A stretch of DNA of 64,000 nucleotides from Candidatus Gastranaerophilales bacterium (GTDB taxonomy: Bacteria; Cyanobacteriota; Vampirovibrionia; Gastranaerophilales; Gastranaerophilaceae): positions 1 to 64,000 of the forward strand of contig CALUYD010000005.1 of NCBI GenBank assembly GCA_944324915.1, given 5' to 3'. Position numbers and translations under genes: made by a program. Shown piece by piece: positions 40,828 to 48,963 of the stretch (position 1 is the stretch's first letter; each line of letters begins with the position of its first letter). Below the pieces are notes generated by a model. It worked only from the letters and a program-made list of their open reading frames with translations, did no database searches and was not told where the DNA came from.

Positions 40828-42510
40828 ATGAAAATTAAATTATTATTAGTATTATTTTTAAGTTTATTTATTGTTGGAAGTGTGAATGCGGCGCAAGAAA
40901 AGAAGGTCGTACGTGTTGCAATATCTAATCAAAATTTTTCAAAATATGATTATCAAAATATTAAGTTATCATCAAGTGATTATATAAAAATTGTTGATAT
41001 GTCGCAATCGCTTGAAATTGATACAATTGAGCCTCAAAAAATTATTGAGGTTGTTATGGAAAATTCTTTATATAATATTTATGTTGATAACAAATTAAAA
41101 TATGAAAAATTAAACGGACCTTTGCTTTTTAGCTCAAATAAAGAGCTTGAAATTGTTGAATTAAACAGAAAAGGTATCCCTGCAAAATATAAAGGCATGA
41201 TTGAATTATGCCATAGTAAAAATAAAATAATGTTCAATGTGATAAATATTATTGATATGCAAAATTATCTTCGTGGCGTTGTTTCAAATGAAATGCCTAT
41301 AAGTTTTGGCTTGGAAGCATTAAAAGCTCAAAGTGTAGCTGCAAGAAATTATGCAACAAATGCTCAAATAAACCCAAATTATGATGTTGTTGATTCGACT
41401 GCTTCTCAAGTTTATTATGGTGCTAATTCATATAGAGATGTCGCTGATATGGCAGTTGCACAGACTCAAGGAATTTATGCCTTATATGACGAAAATCCTA
41501 TTACTGCGCTTTATTTTTCAACCTCATCAGGTATAACCGATGATTGGGATGATGTTTTTAATAATGGTGTTTATTCCGGAAAACACCCCTATTTAAAAGC
41601 AAAATATGATTTAGATAATAAGCCTGTTAAAACAGATAAAGAAGCAAAAGATTTTTATTCAAAAAAAGATAACGGACTTGATATAAATTCTCCAAAATTC
41701 AGATGGAGTATTGAATTTGACAGAAAAGAACTTGAAAATACTCTACATACAACATTGCAACAACAATCAAAACTTGGATATGTAACACCAAATTATGATG
41801 GTGATATTAAATTAGAAGGTTTAAAAGAAATTAAAATTCTAAACAGAACCCAATCAGGGAAAGTGACAGAGCTTGAAATAATTGCAAAAAGCGGAAGTTA
41901 CAAGATAAAAAATCAACTTGCTATAAGAAGAACATTTAAAAAGAATAATTCAATGCTTTTTAGTACAAATTTTTATGTTGAACCATCTAAAAAAGATGAA
42001 GAAATTTCACCTGATAGCGAAGATAATTCCGGTTTAACAAAATTATTTGATTTTTCATCCGATGAAAAATATCCAATAAGTTTTAAATTTATTGGCGGTG
42101 GTTTTGGGCATGGTGTTGGTATGAGTCAATACGGCGCTTATAATCTTGCAAAACAAGGCAAAAAATATCCTGAAATTTTAAAATATTATTATTCTGATAT
42201 TAAAATTTCAACTATGCCTAAAAAAGTCGAATATTCTGAATATAACATGAATTCTAAAACTGAATTTTATTATGAACCGGAAGTTTACAAGGATGTTTAT
42301 TTGTTGATTAACAATACAAGAAATGTAAGCGAATTTCCTTTTAGAATTAATGATAATCAGTTTTTGGAAACAAGAGATATAGCAAATAAAAAAGTGTTAA
42401 AGATTAATATTACACAATACTTAAAAAAAGGTGTAAATGTTGTTGATTTTCAATCTTTAACTCGTGATAATAGAGGCAAATATATAATTTATCGTGTGGA
42501 ATTTCAATAA
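40828..42510 (+). CDS. SpoIID/LytB-domain protein
   Basis: 560 residues. A signal peptide (MKIKLLLVLFLSLFIVGSVNA) precedes the SpoIID domain: NYLRGVVSNEMPISFGLEALKAQSVAARNYA holds the catalytic Glu, STSSGITDDWDDVF follows, and FIGGGFGHGVGMSQYGAYNLAKQG closes the domain. SpoIID is a peptidoglycan lytic transglycosylase; non-sporulating bacteria use relatives in wall remodelling. The C-terminal 100 residues are an unidentified beta-rich extension. It overlaps murJ by 1 nt, supporting a wall role. Confidence 0.9.
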   Translation: MKIKLLLVLFLSLFIVGSVNAAQEKKVVRVAISNQNFSKYDYQNIKLSSSDYIKIVDMSQSLEIDTIEPQKIIEVVMENSLYNIYVDNKLKYEKLNGPLLFSSNKELEIVELNRKGIPAKYKGMIELCHSKNKIMFNVINIIDMQNYLRGVVSNEMPISFGLEALKAQSVAARNYATNAQINPNYDVVDSTASQVYYGANSYRDVADMAVAQTQGIYALYDENPITALYFSTSSGITDDWDDVFNNGVYSGKHPYLKAKYDLDNKPVKTDKEAKDFYSKKDNGLDINSPKFRWSIEFDRKELENTLHTTLQQQSKLGYVTPNYDGDIKLEGLKEIKILNRTQSGKVTELEIIAKSGSYKIKNQLAIRRTFKKNNSMLFSTNFYVEPSKKDEEISPDSEDNSGLTKLFDFSSDEKYPISFKFIGGGFGHGVGMSQYGAYNLAKQGKKYPEILKYYYSDIKISTMPKKVEYSEYNMNSKTEFYYEPEVYKDVYLLINNTRNVSEFPFRINDNQFLETRDIANKKVLKINITQYLKKGVNVVDFQSLTRDNRGKYIIYRVEFQ

Positions 42511-44114
42511 TGGAAAGCGAAGTATCTAATAAAACAAACTCTCAAGGTCTTATAAAAAGTGCAGGTTTGATTGTTATTGTTATACTTTTATCAAAGATTG
42601 CAGGCTTTTTGAGAGATATTATAGTTGCAAATTATTATGGCGCTAGTTTAGTTTCTGACGCTTATTTTTATGCTTATCAGATACCAGCACTTGCAATAGT
42701 TATATTAGGCGGTATGGGCGGACCTTTTCATAGCGCAACGGTTAGTGTTTTTTCAAAATTAATCAAAAATTTTCAAGAAAAACCAACACCGGAGGTTAAG
42801 CGTCTTTTTAATACTTATGAAACATTTTCTATTCTAATTTTTGGCTCAATTGCGCTTATTTGTTTCTTTTTTCCAACTCAAGTAATGAATATTATTATAT
42901 CTCAAGCGACACCTGAGTTATCAAGTTTGGCTGCGTATCATTTAAAATTAATGTCACCTGTAATATTGGTTGGAGCGCTTTTGGGGCTATATTACGGAAT
43001 ATTAGTTACATATAATAAGTTTTTATTACCAAACATAGCTCCATCAATGCTATCTGTGGGTGTGATTTTAACTTTGGTATTTTCTAAAGGGGATGATACA
43101 GGATTTTATCTTGCAATAGGTACGACAATTGGCGCTATATTGCAATTATTAATGCAATCTCCTGTTATTGTTAAATTGGGCTACACTTTTAAGCCTTGTT
43201 TTGATTTTTTCAATAATAAAAATTTTAACGATATAATGGAATTATTAATGCCGGCATTTTTATCATCAACAATCGGACAAATTGGTATTTATGTTGATAT
43301 TTTCTTTGCATCAGGCTTAGCTGAAGGGCAATGGACAGCTTATGGTTATGCTAATAGAATATTTCAATTTCCCGTAGGACTTATGCTATCTGCATTGTTA
43401 GTTCCTTTATTCCCTTTATTTTCAAGGCTTGTTGCACAAAATAAGCTGGATGAAGTAAGGCATTATTTTAACAAAGGTGTCGGTTCTTTAATTTATGTCG
43501 GCACTTTTATGATGATTTTTATATTTATATCAAGAACTGATTTAATTTCTTTAGCTTTAGAAAGAGGTGCATTTGACCATAGTGCAACTTTAATGGTTTC
43601 TGAAGTATTATTTGTAATTTCACTATCAATCATTCCATATATGTTTAGAGATTCAATTACAAGAATTTATTATTCTTTTAATGATTCAAGAACTCCTTTT
43701 ATGATTGCAATATCATCAATTGCTCTAAAATTTATTTTTAATTCAATTTTGGTTAGATTTTTAGGAATAAATGGTATTGCTTTGTCAACCGTTTTAATTA
43801 CAACAATAAATGCAACATTGTTAGCATTTTTAATTAGAAAAAGAATTTCTCTTGGATATAAGGCATTTGTTAAACAAATTATTAAAATTGTTTTAGCAGG
43901 TTTAATTGCTTTTGGTTTTGGTGTTGCTATTCATCTATTCTTGGGAAAAATTTTAGCTACAACATTTATTTTAAAAATAGTTAAAGTTAGCATTGTATTT
44001 TTCTCATCTTTAGCTGTTTATATTTTATTTTCAATGTTATTTAAAGTTGAATATTTGTTCGATGTAAAAGAAAAATTGGAAGCAAAATTTTTAAAAGGAA
44101 AAACAAATGCTTAA
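42510..44114 (+). CDS. murJ: Lipid II flippase MurJ (MviN)
   Basis: 534 residues with 14 helices of the MOP superfamily. The N-terminal block LSKIAGFLRDIIVANYYGASLVSDAYFYAYQIP is diagnostic, and FPVGLMLSALLVPLFPLFSRL is the later conserved block. It moves lipid II outward for peptidoglycan assembly. Translation is coupled to the SpoIID-like gene (TAATG) and overlaps tsaC by 8 nt. Confidence 0.95.
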   Translation: MESEVSNKTNSQGLIKSAGLIVIVILLSKIAGFLRDIIVANYYGASLVSDAYFYAYQIPALAIVILGGMGGPFHSATVSVFSKLIKNFQEKPTPEVKRLFNTYETFSILIFGSIALICFFFPTQVMNIIISQATPELSSLAAYHLKLMSPVILVGALLGLYYGILVTYNKFLLPNIAPSMLSVGVILTLVFSKGDDTGFYLAIGTTIGAILQLLMQSPVIVKLGYTFKPCFDFFNNKNFNDIMELLMPAFLSSTIGQIGIYVDIFFASGLAEGQWTAYGYANRIFQFPVGLMLSALLVPLFPLFSRLVAQNKLDEVRHYFNKGVGSLIYVGTFMMIFIFISRTDLISLALERGAFDHSATLMVSEVLFVISLSIIPYMFRDSITRIYYSFNDSRTPFMIAISSIALKFIFNSILVRFLGINGIALSTVLITTINATLLAFLIRKRISLGYKAFVKQIIKIVLAGLIAFGFGVAIHLFLGKILATTFILKIVKVSIVFFSSLAVYILFSMLFKVEYLFDVKEKLEAKFLKGKTNA

Positions 44115-44655
44115 ATTAGGTGAAGTTGTAGCATATAAAACAGATACCGTTTGGGGCTTTGGTTGTAACCCTTTGGATGAAGTTGCAGTTAGTAAAATCT
44201 ATGAAATTAAAAAAAGAGATTTAAAAAAACCTTTGATTTTAATGAGTAATAATTTTGATAATTTAAAAAAATATATTAAATTTATTCCAAATTATGCTTA
44301 TGATTTAATTGAAAAATATCTTCCAGGGGGACTAACTTTGATTTTTGAAAAATCAGATTTGTGTCCTGATTTTATTGTTGCAAATGGAAACACAGTAGGA
44401 ATAAGAATTCCTGATAGCGATGATTTTAGAAAACTTTTAGATGATAGAGGTGAAAAAGTCTTAGCAACAACATCTTGTAATTTATCAAATGAAGAACCTG
44501 TTAAAAATTATTCTGAAGCATTGGAAAAATTTTCTGATATAGTTACTGTTGTAAAACCAATTAATGATATTGAAAATGAAAATGTGCCATCGACTGTTTT
44601 GCTTTGTGAAAAAGAAAATTATAAAATTTTAAGACAAGGTGTAATTAAATTATAA
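44107..44655 (+). CDS. tsaC: Threonylcarbamoyl-AMP synthase TsaC/Sua5 family
   Basis: 182 residues, the short TsaC form without the Sua5 tail. It makes threonylcarbamoyl-AMP for the t6A37 modification of ANN-decoding tRNAs. Conserved blocks are GEVVAYKTDTVWGFGCNP, KKRDLKKPLILMS, LPGGLTLIF, VGIRIPD and LATTSCNLSNEEPVKN. It is the third gene of the spoIID-like/murJ operon. Confidence 0.93.
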   Translation: MLKLGEVVAYKTDTVWGFGCNPLDEVAVSKIYEIKKRDLKKPLILMSNNFDNLKKYIKFIPNYAYDLIEKYLPGGLTLIFEKSDLCPDFIVANGNTVGIRIPDSDDFRKLLDDRGEKVLATTSCNLSNEEPVKNYSEALEKFSDIVTVVKPINDIENENVPSTVLLCEKENYKILRQGVIKL

Positions 44656-44723
44656 AATTTAGGCAATTTTTTCTATTTACATGTTTTACATAGTTGTAAT
44701 GCCAAAAAGAAAGGTGATTGATA

Positions 44724-45647
44724 ATGAAACTTCAAAATGTTTCTGCGCAAAGTTTTGGAAATTTAAACTCGGATAAAAAAGCAAAAGGTTCAGGTATAAA
44801 AGGCGGCTCTTTGGCATTATTGGGTGCTGTTGGTGTAAATACTGCTGTTTCAACTTTGTCATTGGGTTCAATGAATTTAATTAGAAAACAAGCAGAGAAT
44901 TTTACAAAAGATGAAATTGAATCAATGAATCGTGCGGCTGATGAAATCTTAAATAATGTTACTAATCTGTCTAAAAAAGGTGTTAAAATATTTGATTATA
45001 GTGATTCTCATAACCTTCCGTTAGCAGTTACAGATTTAGCTGAAAAAATCCCTGAGCGTTTTCAAGATTGTATAGCCGTTTTGGCAACAAAGAATGGAAA
45101 AAATGCCTATTTTAGCTCAAAAGTTCCTAAAAACCTTAAAGGAGCAGGATTGGAAAATTTATTTGAAAATGTTGTCGGAGTAAATAGGCAAATAGCTCCT
45201 AATTTTATATTTCACGAATTAGGACATGCTTTTAATTATCATAATTCCGGTGTACTTAAAGCTATGCAAAAAATAAGACTTTTAGCAATGTTGTTTGGTA
45301 CTGTTATGATGGTATTACCTGCATTTACTAAAAAAGCAGAGGCACAGGATGGAAAAGAACTAACTAAAGCACAAAAAGTTAAGAATTTCATAAGAGAAAA
45401 ATCTCCATTTATTGCGGCAGCTTCCTTTGTACCTATTGTTGCAGAAGAAGCTATGGCTACAATTAGAGGAAATAAATGGGCAAAAGAATTGCTTAGCCCT
45501 GATGCGTTCAAAAAAGTAAGAAATGGTAATTTAATTGCACTATCAACTTATGCTATTGTACTAGCTGCTATGGGATTATCTGCATTGGCTGCAAAGAAAA
45601 TAAAAGACCATTTTGATAATAAAGCCAAAGCAGCTCAACAAGCCTAA
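44724..45647 (+). CDS. Membrane-bound HExxH zinc-protease-like protein with Ser-Phe leader
   Basis: 307 residues from the ATG at 44724, which has AGGTG 7 nt upstream; a TTG at 44718 is less likely. The N-terminus MKLQNVSAQSFGNLNSDKK carries the Ser-Phe leader, then a hydrophobic helix (about 28-48). The zinc site is FIFHELGHAFNYHN (164-168) and a downstream EEAMA at 241-245 could give the third ligand. Further helices lie at about 185-203, 228-243 and 270-290. The arrangement is like membrane gluzincins, but I cannot name the family. Confidence 0.7.
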   Translation: MKLQNVSAQSFGNLNSDKKAKGSGIKGGSLALLGAVGVNTAVSTLSLGSMNLIRKQAENFTKDEIESMNRAADEILNNVTNLSKKGVKIFDYSDSHNLPLAVTDLAEKIPERFQDCIAVLATKNGKNAYFSSKVPKNLKGAGLENLFENVVGVNRQIAPNFIFHELGHAFNYHNSGVLKAMQKIRLLAMLFGTVMMVLPAFTKKAEAQDGKELTKAQKVKNFIREKSPFIAAASFVPIVAEEAMATIRGNKWAKELLSPDAFKKVRNGNLIALSTYAIVLAAMGLSALAAKKIKDHFDNKAKAAQQA

Positions 45648-45675
45648 TTAATTTTAATTAAATTATAAAGTTATT

Positions 45676-45716
45676 TTACGGTATCGGATGAAATTATTGC
45701 CCGATACCGTAATTTT
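45676..45716 (+). terminator. Terminator after the HExxH gene
   Basis: TTACGGTATCGG (45676-45687) pairs perfectly with CCGATACCGTAA (45701-45712) across a 13-nt loop, followed by TTTT. An apparent start at 45688 for the next gene lies inside this hairpin and is therefore rejected. Confidence 0.8.
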
Positions 45717-45756
45717 ATGTAAAAATATTACTGTTGTTTATTTGTGGAATTTAGAT

Positions 45757-46053
45757 ATGAAAAAAGTTTTGTTTATTTTATCTTTTTTGTTGTTGGCGCA
45801 ATTTGCTTATTCAAGAGATGAAGTACCGCTTTTAATGGATACAAGTGCAATTAATGTTGGTTTTGAAGAAGATGACAATTCTTTAATTAATGTTGAAAAT
45901 ATGAAAAAAGCAAAATCGGTAGAACGAGCTAAAAACGAAATGGCGACACCTCAAAATTCAAGAATTAAGCTGGATTCAAGACAAATATATCATCAAAGGG
46001 CGCTTGATTGGGCAACAAAACAAACAAATTCAACTATGATGCCGATTTTTTAA
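45757..46053 (+). CDS. Small secreted protein of unknown function
   Basis: 98 residues from the ATG at 45757. MKKVLFILSFLLLAQFAYS is a clear signal peptide, which decides the start over the longer frame beginning inside the terminator. The mature part is short and charged (MKKAKSVERAKNEMATPQNS) with no recognisable domain. It is 43 nt upstream of the TatD-linked radical SAM gene. No Shine-Dalgarno is evident. Confidence 0.6.
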   Translation: MKKVLFILSFLLLAQFAYSRDEVPLLMDTSAINVGFEEDDNSLINVENMKKAKSVERAKNEMATPQNSRIKLDSRQIYHQRALDWATKQTNSTMMPIF

Positions 46054-46083
46054 AAATATTATTGTTTTAAAAAATGTTAGAGT

Positions 46084-46089
46084 TACAAT
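46084..46089 (+). promoter_or_regulatory. -10 box of the TatD-linked radical SAM gene, leaderless
   Basis: TACAAT ends 6 nt before the ATG at 46096; no Shine-Dalgarno is present. Confidence 0.5.
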
Positions 46090-46095
46090 AAAATT

Positions 46096-46731
46096 ATGGT
46101 AGAAAGTAGTGAAAAATTATTATATTTCTTGGATGATAAGCCATATATAAATATGACAAACGCATGCACAAACGCATGTGTTTTTTGCTTGAGAAATCAA
46201 AAAGATGATGTTCAAGGTGCTAAATTATGGCTTGATAAGGATAATATTACGGCAAAAGCTGTTATAGAGCAAATTGAAGAAAATAAAGAAAAAGTCTCCA
46301 AGAATGATGAAATTGTATTTTGCGGATATGGCGAACCTTTAATTAAAATTAATGAAGTATTAGAGGTTTCAAAATATTTAAAAGAAAATTTTCCAAATAT
46401 TAAAATCAGAATAAACACAAACGGGCATGCAAATGCTATTCATAAAAGAAACGTTGCTCCCGAATTAGCATTATATGTTGATTCAATTTCAGTTAGTTTA
46501 AATGCAGAAAATGAAGAAAATTATAACAAACTTTCAAATCCTAAAATCGATAATGCTTATGAAGAAGTAAAGCGCTTTATCAGAGCTTGTGTTGAAGAAA
46601 AAATTAAAACTACTGCAACTGTTGTATCAAATATTCCAAATTATCCTTTGGATGTTGAAAGATGTGAAGTTGTAGCAAAATCTTTAGGCGCAAAATTTAG
46701 AGCCAGAGATTTTATACCAAATGGCTATTAA
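46096..46731 (+). CDS. TatD-linked radical SAM protein (TIGR04038-like)
   Basis: 211 residues. The N-terminus YFLDDKPYINMTNACTNACVFCLRNQ matches the TatD-associated radical SAM family; the cluster ligands are Cys24, Cys28 and Cys31. EIVFCGYGEPLIK and RINTNGHAN are the later SAM-binding blocks. The reaction is unknown. No tatD gene is adjacent here. The acetate-CoA ligase gene follows by 20 nt with its own GAGGAAAGGA site. Confidence 0.88.
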   Translation: MVESSEKLLYFLDDKPYINMTNACTNACVFCLRNQKDDVQGAKLWLDKDNITAKAVIEQIEENKEKVSKNDEIVFCGYGEPLIKINEVLEVSKYLKENFPNIKIRINTNGHANAIHKRNVAPELALYVDSISVSLNAENEENYNKLSNPKIDNAYEEVKRFIRACVEEKIKTTATVVSNIPNYPLDVERCEVVAKSLGAKFRARDFIPNGY

Positions 46732-46751
46732 AAAAGAGGAAAGGACGCATA

Positions 46752-48914
46752 ATGTTAAGTAAAATTATGAAACCTAAATCAATTGCGGTTATTGGCGCAT
46801 CTACAAAGCCAAAAACAATTGGTTCAGAGTTAATGCAAAGATTAAGAGATTATAAATTCAACGGTAATATTTATCCTGTAAATCCTAAAGGTGGAGTTAT
46901 TGAAGGTTTTCAAGCATATACTTCAGTTTTGGAAATTCCGGGTGAAGTTGATTTAGCAGTTATAATTGTTCCTCAAAAATTTGTTTTGGGTGCAATTGAT
47001 GAATGCAATCAAAAAGGAATTAAAGGAATTTGTATAATTTCAGCAGGCTTTAAAGAATCAGGCAAAGAAGGTGCACAAGCCGAAAAAGAACTTGTTGAAA
47101 AAGTTAAAGAATACGGTATGAGATTAGTTGGTCCAAACTGCTTGGGCGTTTTAAATACAAATCCTTCTGTATCAATGGATGCAACATTCGCTGAAAGTTT
47201 ACCTGTTAGAGGTGATATTGGTTTTGTATCTCAATCAGGTGCTCTAGGTGGCGGTATTTTAAACATTTTAAAAGATTTAAATGTTGGTTTTGCTCAATTT
47301 ATTTCAATAGGCAACCAAGCTGATGTTAACGCAGAAACAGCTCTTGAATATTGGGAAAATGATGATGATGTAAAACAAATTTTGCTTTACATGGAATCAA
47401 TTCAAAATCCTCAAAACTTCAGAAAATTAGCAACAAGAATTTCTAAAAAGAAACCAATCGTTGCGCTTAAAGCCGGTCGTTCTGCTGCAGGTGCTTCTGC
47501 TGCAAGCTCTCACACAGGTTCATTAGCCGGTGCTGATAAAGCAGCAAATGCTTTATTAAATCAATCAGGCGTAATTAGAGAATATTCATTGAAAAATCTT
47601 TTTGCAACAGCAAAAGTATTTTCAAATTGTCCAATTCCAAAAGGCGATAGAGTAGCAATTATTACTAACTCAGGCGGTCCTGGTATTATGGCAACAGATG
47701 CAATTTGTGAATATGGTATGCAAATAGCTAAAATAACAGACGAAACAAAAGAAAAATTAAGAAGTTTCTTGCCTGCTGCTGCATCTGTTAAAAACCCAAT
47801 CGATATGATTGCTTCAGCTCCTATTGAGCATTACATGCAAACATTAGAAACAGTTATAGCTGATGATAATGTTGATATGATTATGGTAATTTATCTTCCA
47901 TTCTTAGGATTGAAAGATATTGACGTAGCTCGTGCAATAATGGAAATTAAGGCTAAAAATCCTCAAAAACCTGTTATTGGCGTATTTATGACAAAATCAG
48001 AATTCTTCTCTAAATTATCTGATATGGATGTTAATATGCCATTCTTTATGTATGCTGAAGAAGCAGCAGAAGGTTTACACAGACTAAATCAACAAAGATT
48101 ATGGCAACAAAGACCTGTTGGTGAAGTTCCTGTATTTGATGTTGATAGAGCTCGTGCAGAACAAATTATGAAAAAATCAATTCAAGAAGGTAGAGCTCAG
48201 TTAACAACTCGAGAATCAATTGATGTATTAGAAGCATATGGTATCAGAGTTTGTATGTCAGGCTTTGCAACTAATATTGATGAAGCAGTTTCTATCGCTA
48301 ATTCAATTGGTTATCCTGTTGTTATGAAAATGACATCAAAAACAACATCTCATAAAACAGATGTTGGCGGGGTTAGAGTTAATATTCAATCAGAAGCTCA
48401 ACTAAGAGATGAATACAATGATTTAATTGCTAAATTAACCGAAAAAGGACTTTTAGAAGGTCTTGAAGGTGTAATTATTCAAGAAATGGTTAAAGGTAAC
48501 CGTGAAATGGTTGCCGGTATTGCAACAGATCCTCAATATGGTCCTATGATGATGTTTGGTTTAGGCGGTGTATTTATCGAAGTAATGAAAGATGTTACAT
48601 TCAGAATTGCACCATTAACTGATGTTGATGCAATGGATATGATTAAATCTGTTAAAGCATATAAATTATTAGAAGGCGCTCGTGGTACAACACCTGCTCA
48701 AATGGACCAAATTCAAGAAACATTATTGAGATTATCTCAATTAGTAACTGATTATCCGTTTATTGATGAATTAGATATTAACCCATTGTTAATTTCAGAA
48801 AAGAATGGCGAAGCTATCGCTGTTGATGGTCGTATTAAAGTACGTCTTGAAGAAGCAATGGATAAATTATCATTTGGTTGCTCTTGTACTTCTTGTCACG
48901 GTTGTTGCCACTAA
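46752..48914 (+). CDS. ADP-forming acetate-CoA ligase with Cys-rich C-terminal tail
   Basis: 720 residues, alpha and beta subunits fused. It makes ATP from acyl-CoA and ADP with release of the acid, typical of fermenters. The CoA-binding domain starts SIAVIGASTKPKTIGSE; the ligase domain has the phosphohistidine region SSHTGSLAGADKAANALLNQSG (His254); the ATP-grasp part has GYPVVMKMTSKTTSHKTDVGGV. The last 13 residues, FGCSCTSCHGCCH, are Cys-rich and unusual for this enzyme. A strong terminator follows. Confidence 0.93.
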   Translation: MLSKIMKPKSIAVIGASTKPKTIGSELMQRLRDYKFNGNIYPVNPKGGVIEGFQAYTSVLEIPGEVDLAVIIVPQKFVLGAIDECNQKGIKGICIISAGFKESGKEGAQAEKELVEKVKEYGMRLVGPNCLGVLNTNPSVSMDATFAESLPVRGDIGFVSQSGALGGGILNILKDLNVGFAQFISIGNQADVNAETALEYWENDDDVKQILLYMESIQNPQNFRKLATRISKKKPIVALKAGRSAAGASAASSHTGSLAGADKAANALLNQSGVIREYSLKNLFATAKVFSNCPIPKGDRVAIITNSGGPGIMATDAICEYGMQIAKITDETKEKLRSFLPAAASVKNPIDMIASAPIEHYMQTLETVIADDNVDMIMVIYLPFLGLKDIDVARAIMEIKAKNPQKPVIGVFMTKSEFFSKLSDMDVNMPFFMYAEEAAEGLHRLNQQRLWQQRPVGEVPVFDVDRARAEQIMKKSIQEGRAQLTTRESIDVLEAYGIRVCMSGFATNIDEAVSIANSIGYPVVMKMTSKTTSHKTDVGGVRVNIQSEAQLRDEYNDLIAKLTEKGLLEGLEGVIIQEMVKGNREMVAGIATDPQYGPMMMFGLGGVFIEVMKDVTFRIAPLTDVDAMDMIKSVKAYKLLEGARGTTPAQMDQIQETLLRLSQLVTDYPFIDELDINPLLISEKNGEAIAVDGRIKVRLEEAMDKLSFGCSCTSCHGCCH

Positions 48915-48930
48915 TATAAATAAAATATTA

Positions 48931-48963
48931 ATTGCACCAAGTATTTTGCTTGGTGCAATTTTT
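48931..48963. terminator. Bidirectional terminator between ligase and helicase genes
   Basis: ATTGCACCAAG (48931-48941) pairs with CTTGGTGCAAT (48949-48959), followed by T residues. It separates convergent genes. Confidence 0.85.

Noticed and set aside
45688-45756. Longer N-terminus for the 98-residue secreted protein
   Set aside because: The extra codons lie inside a strong terminator hairpin and would bury the signal peptide.
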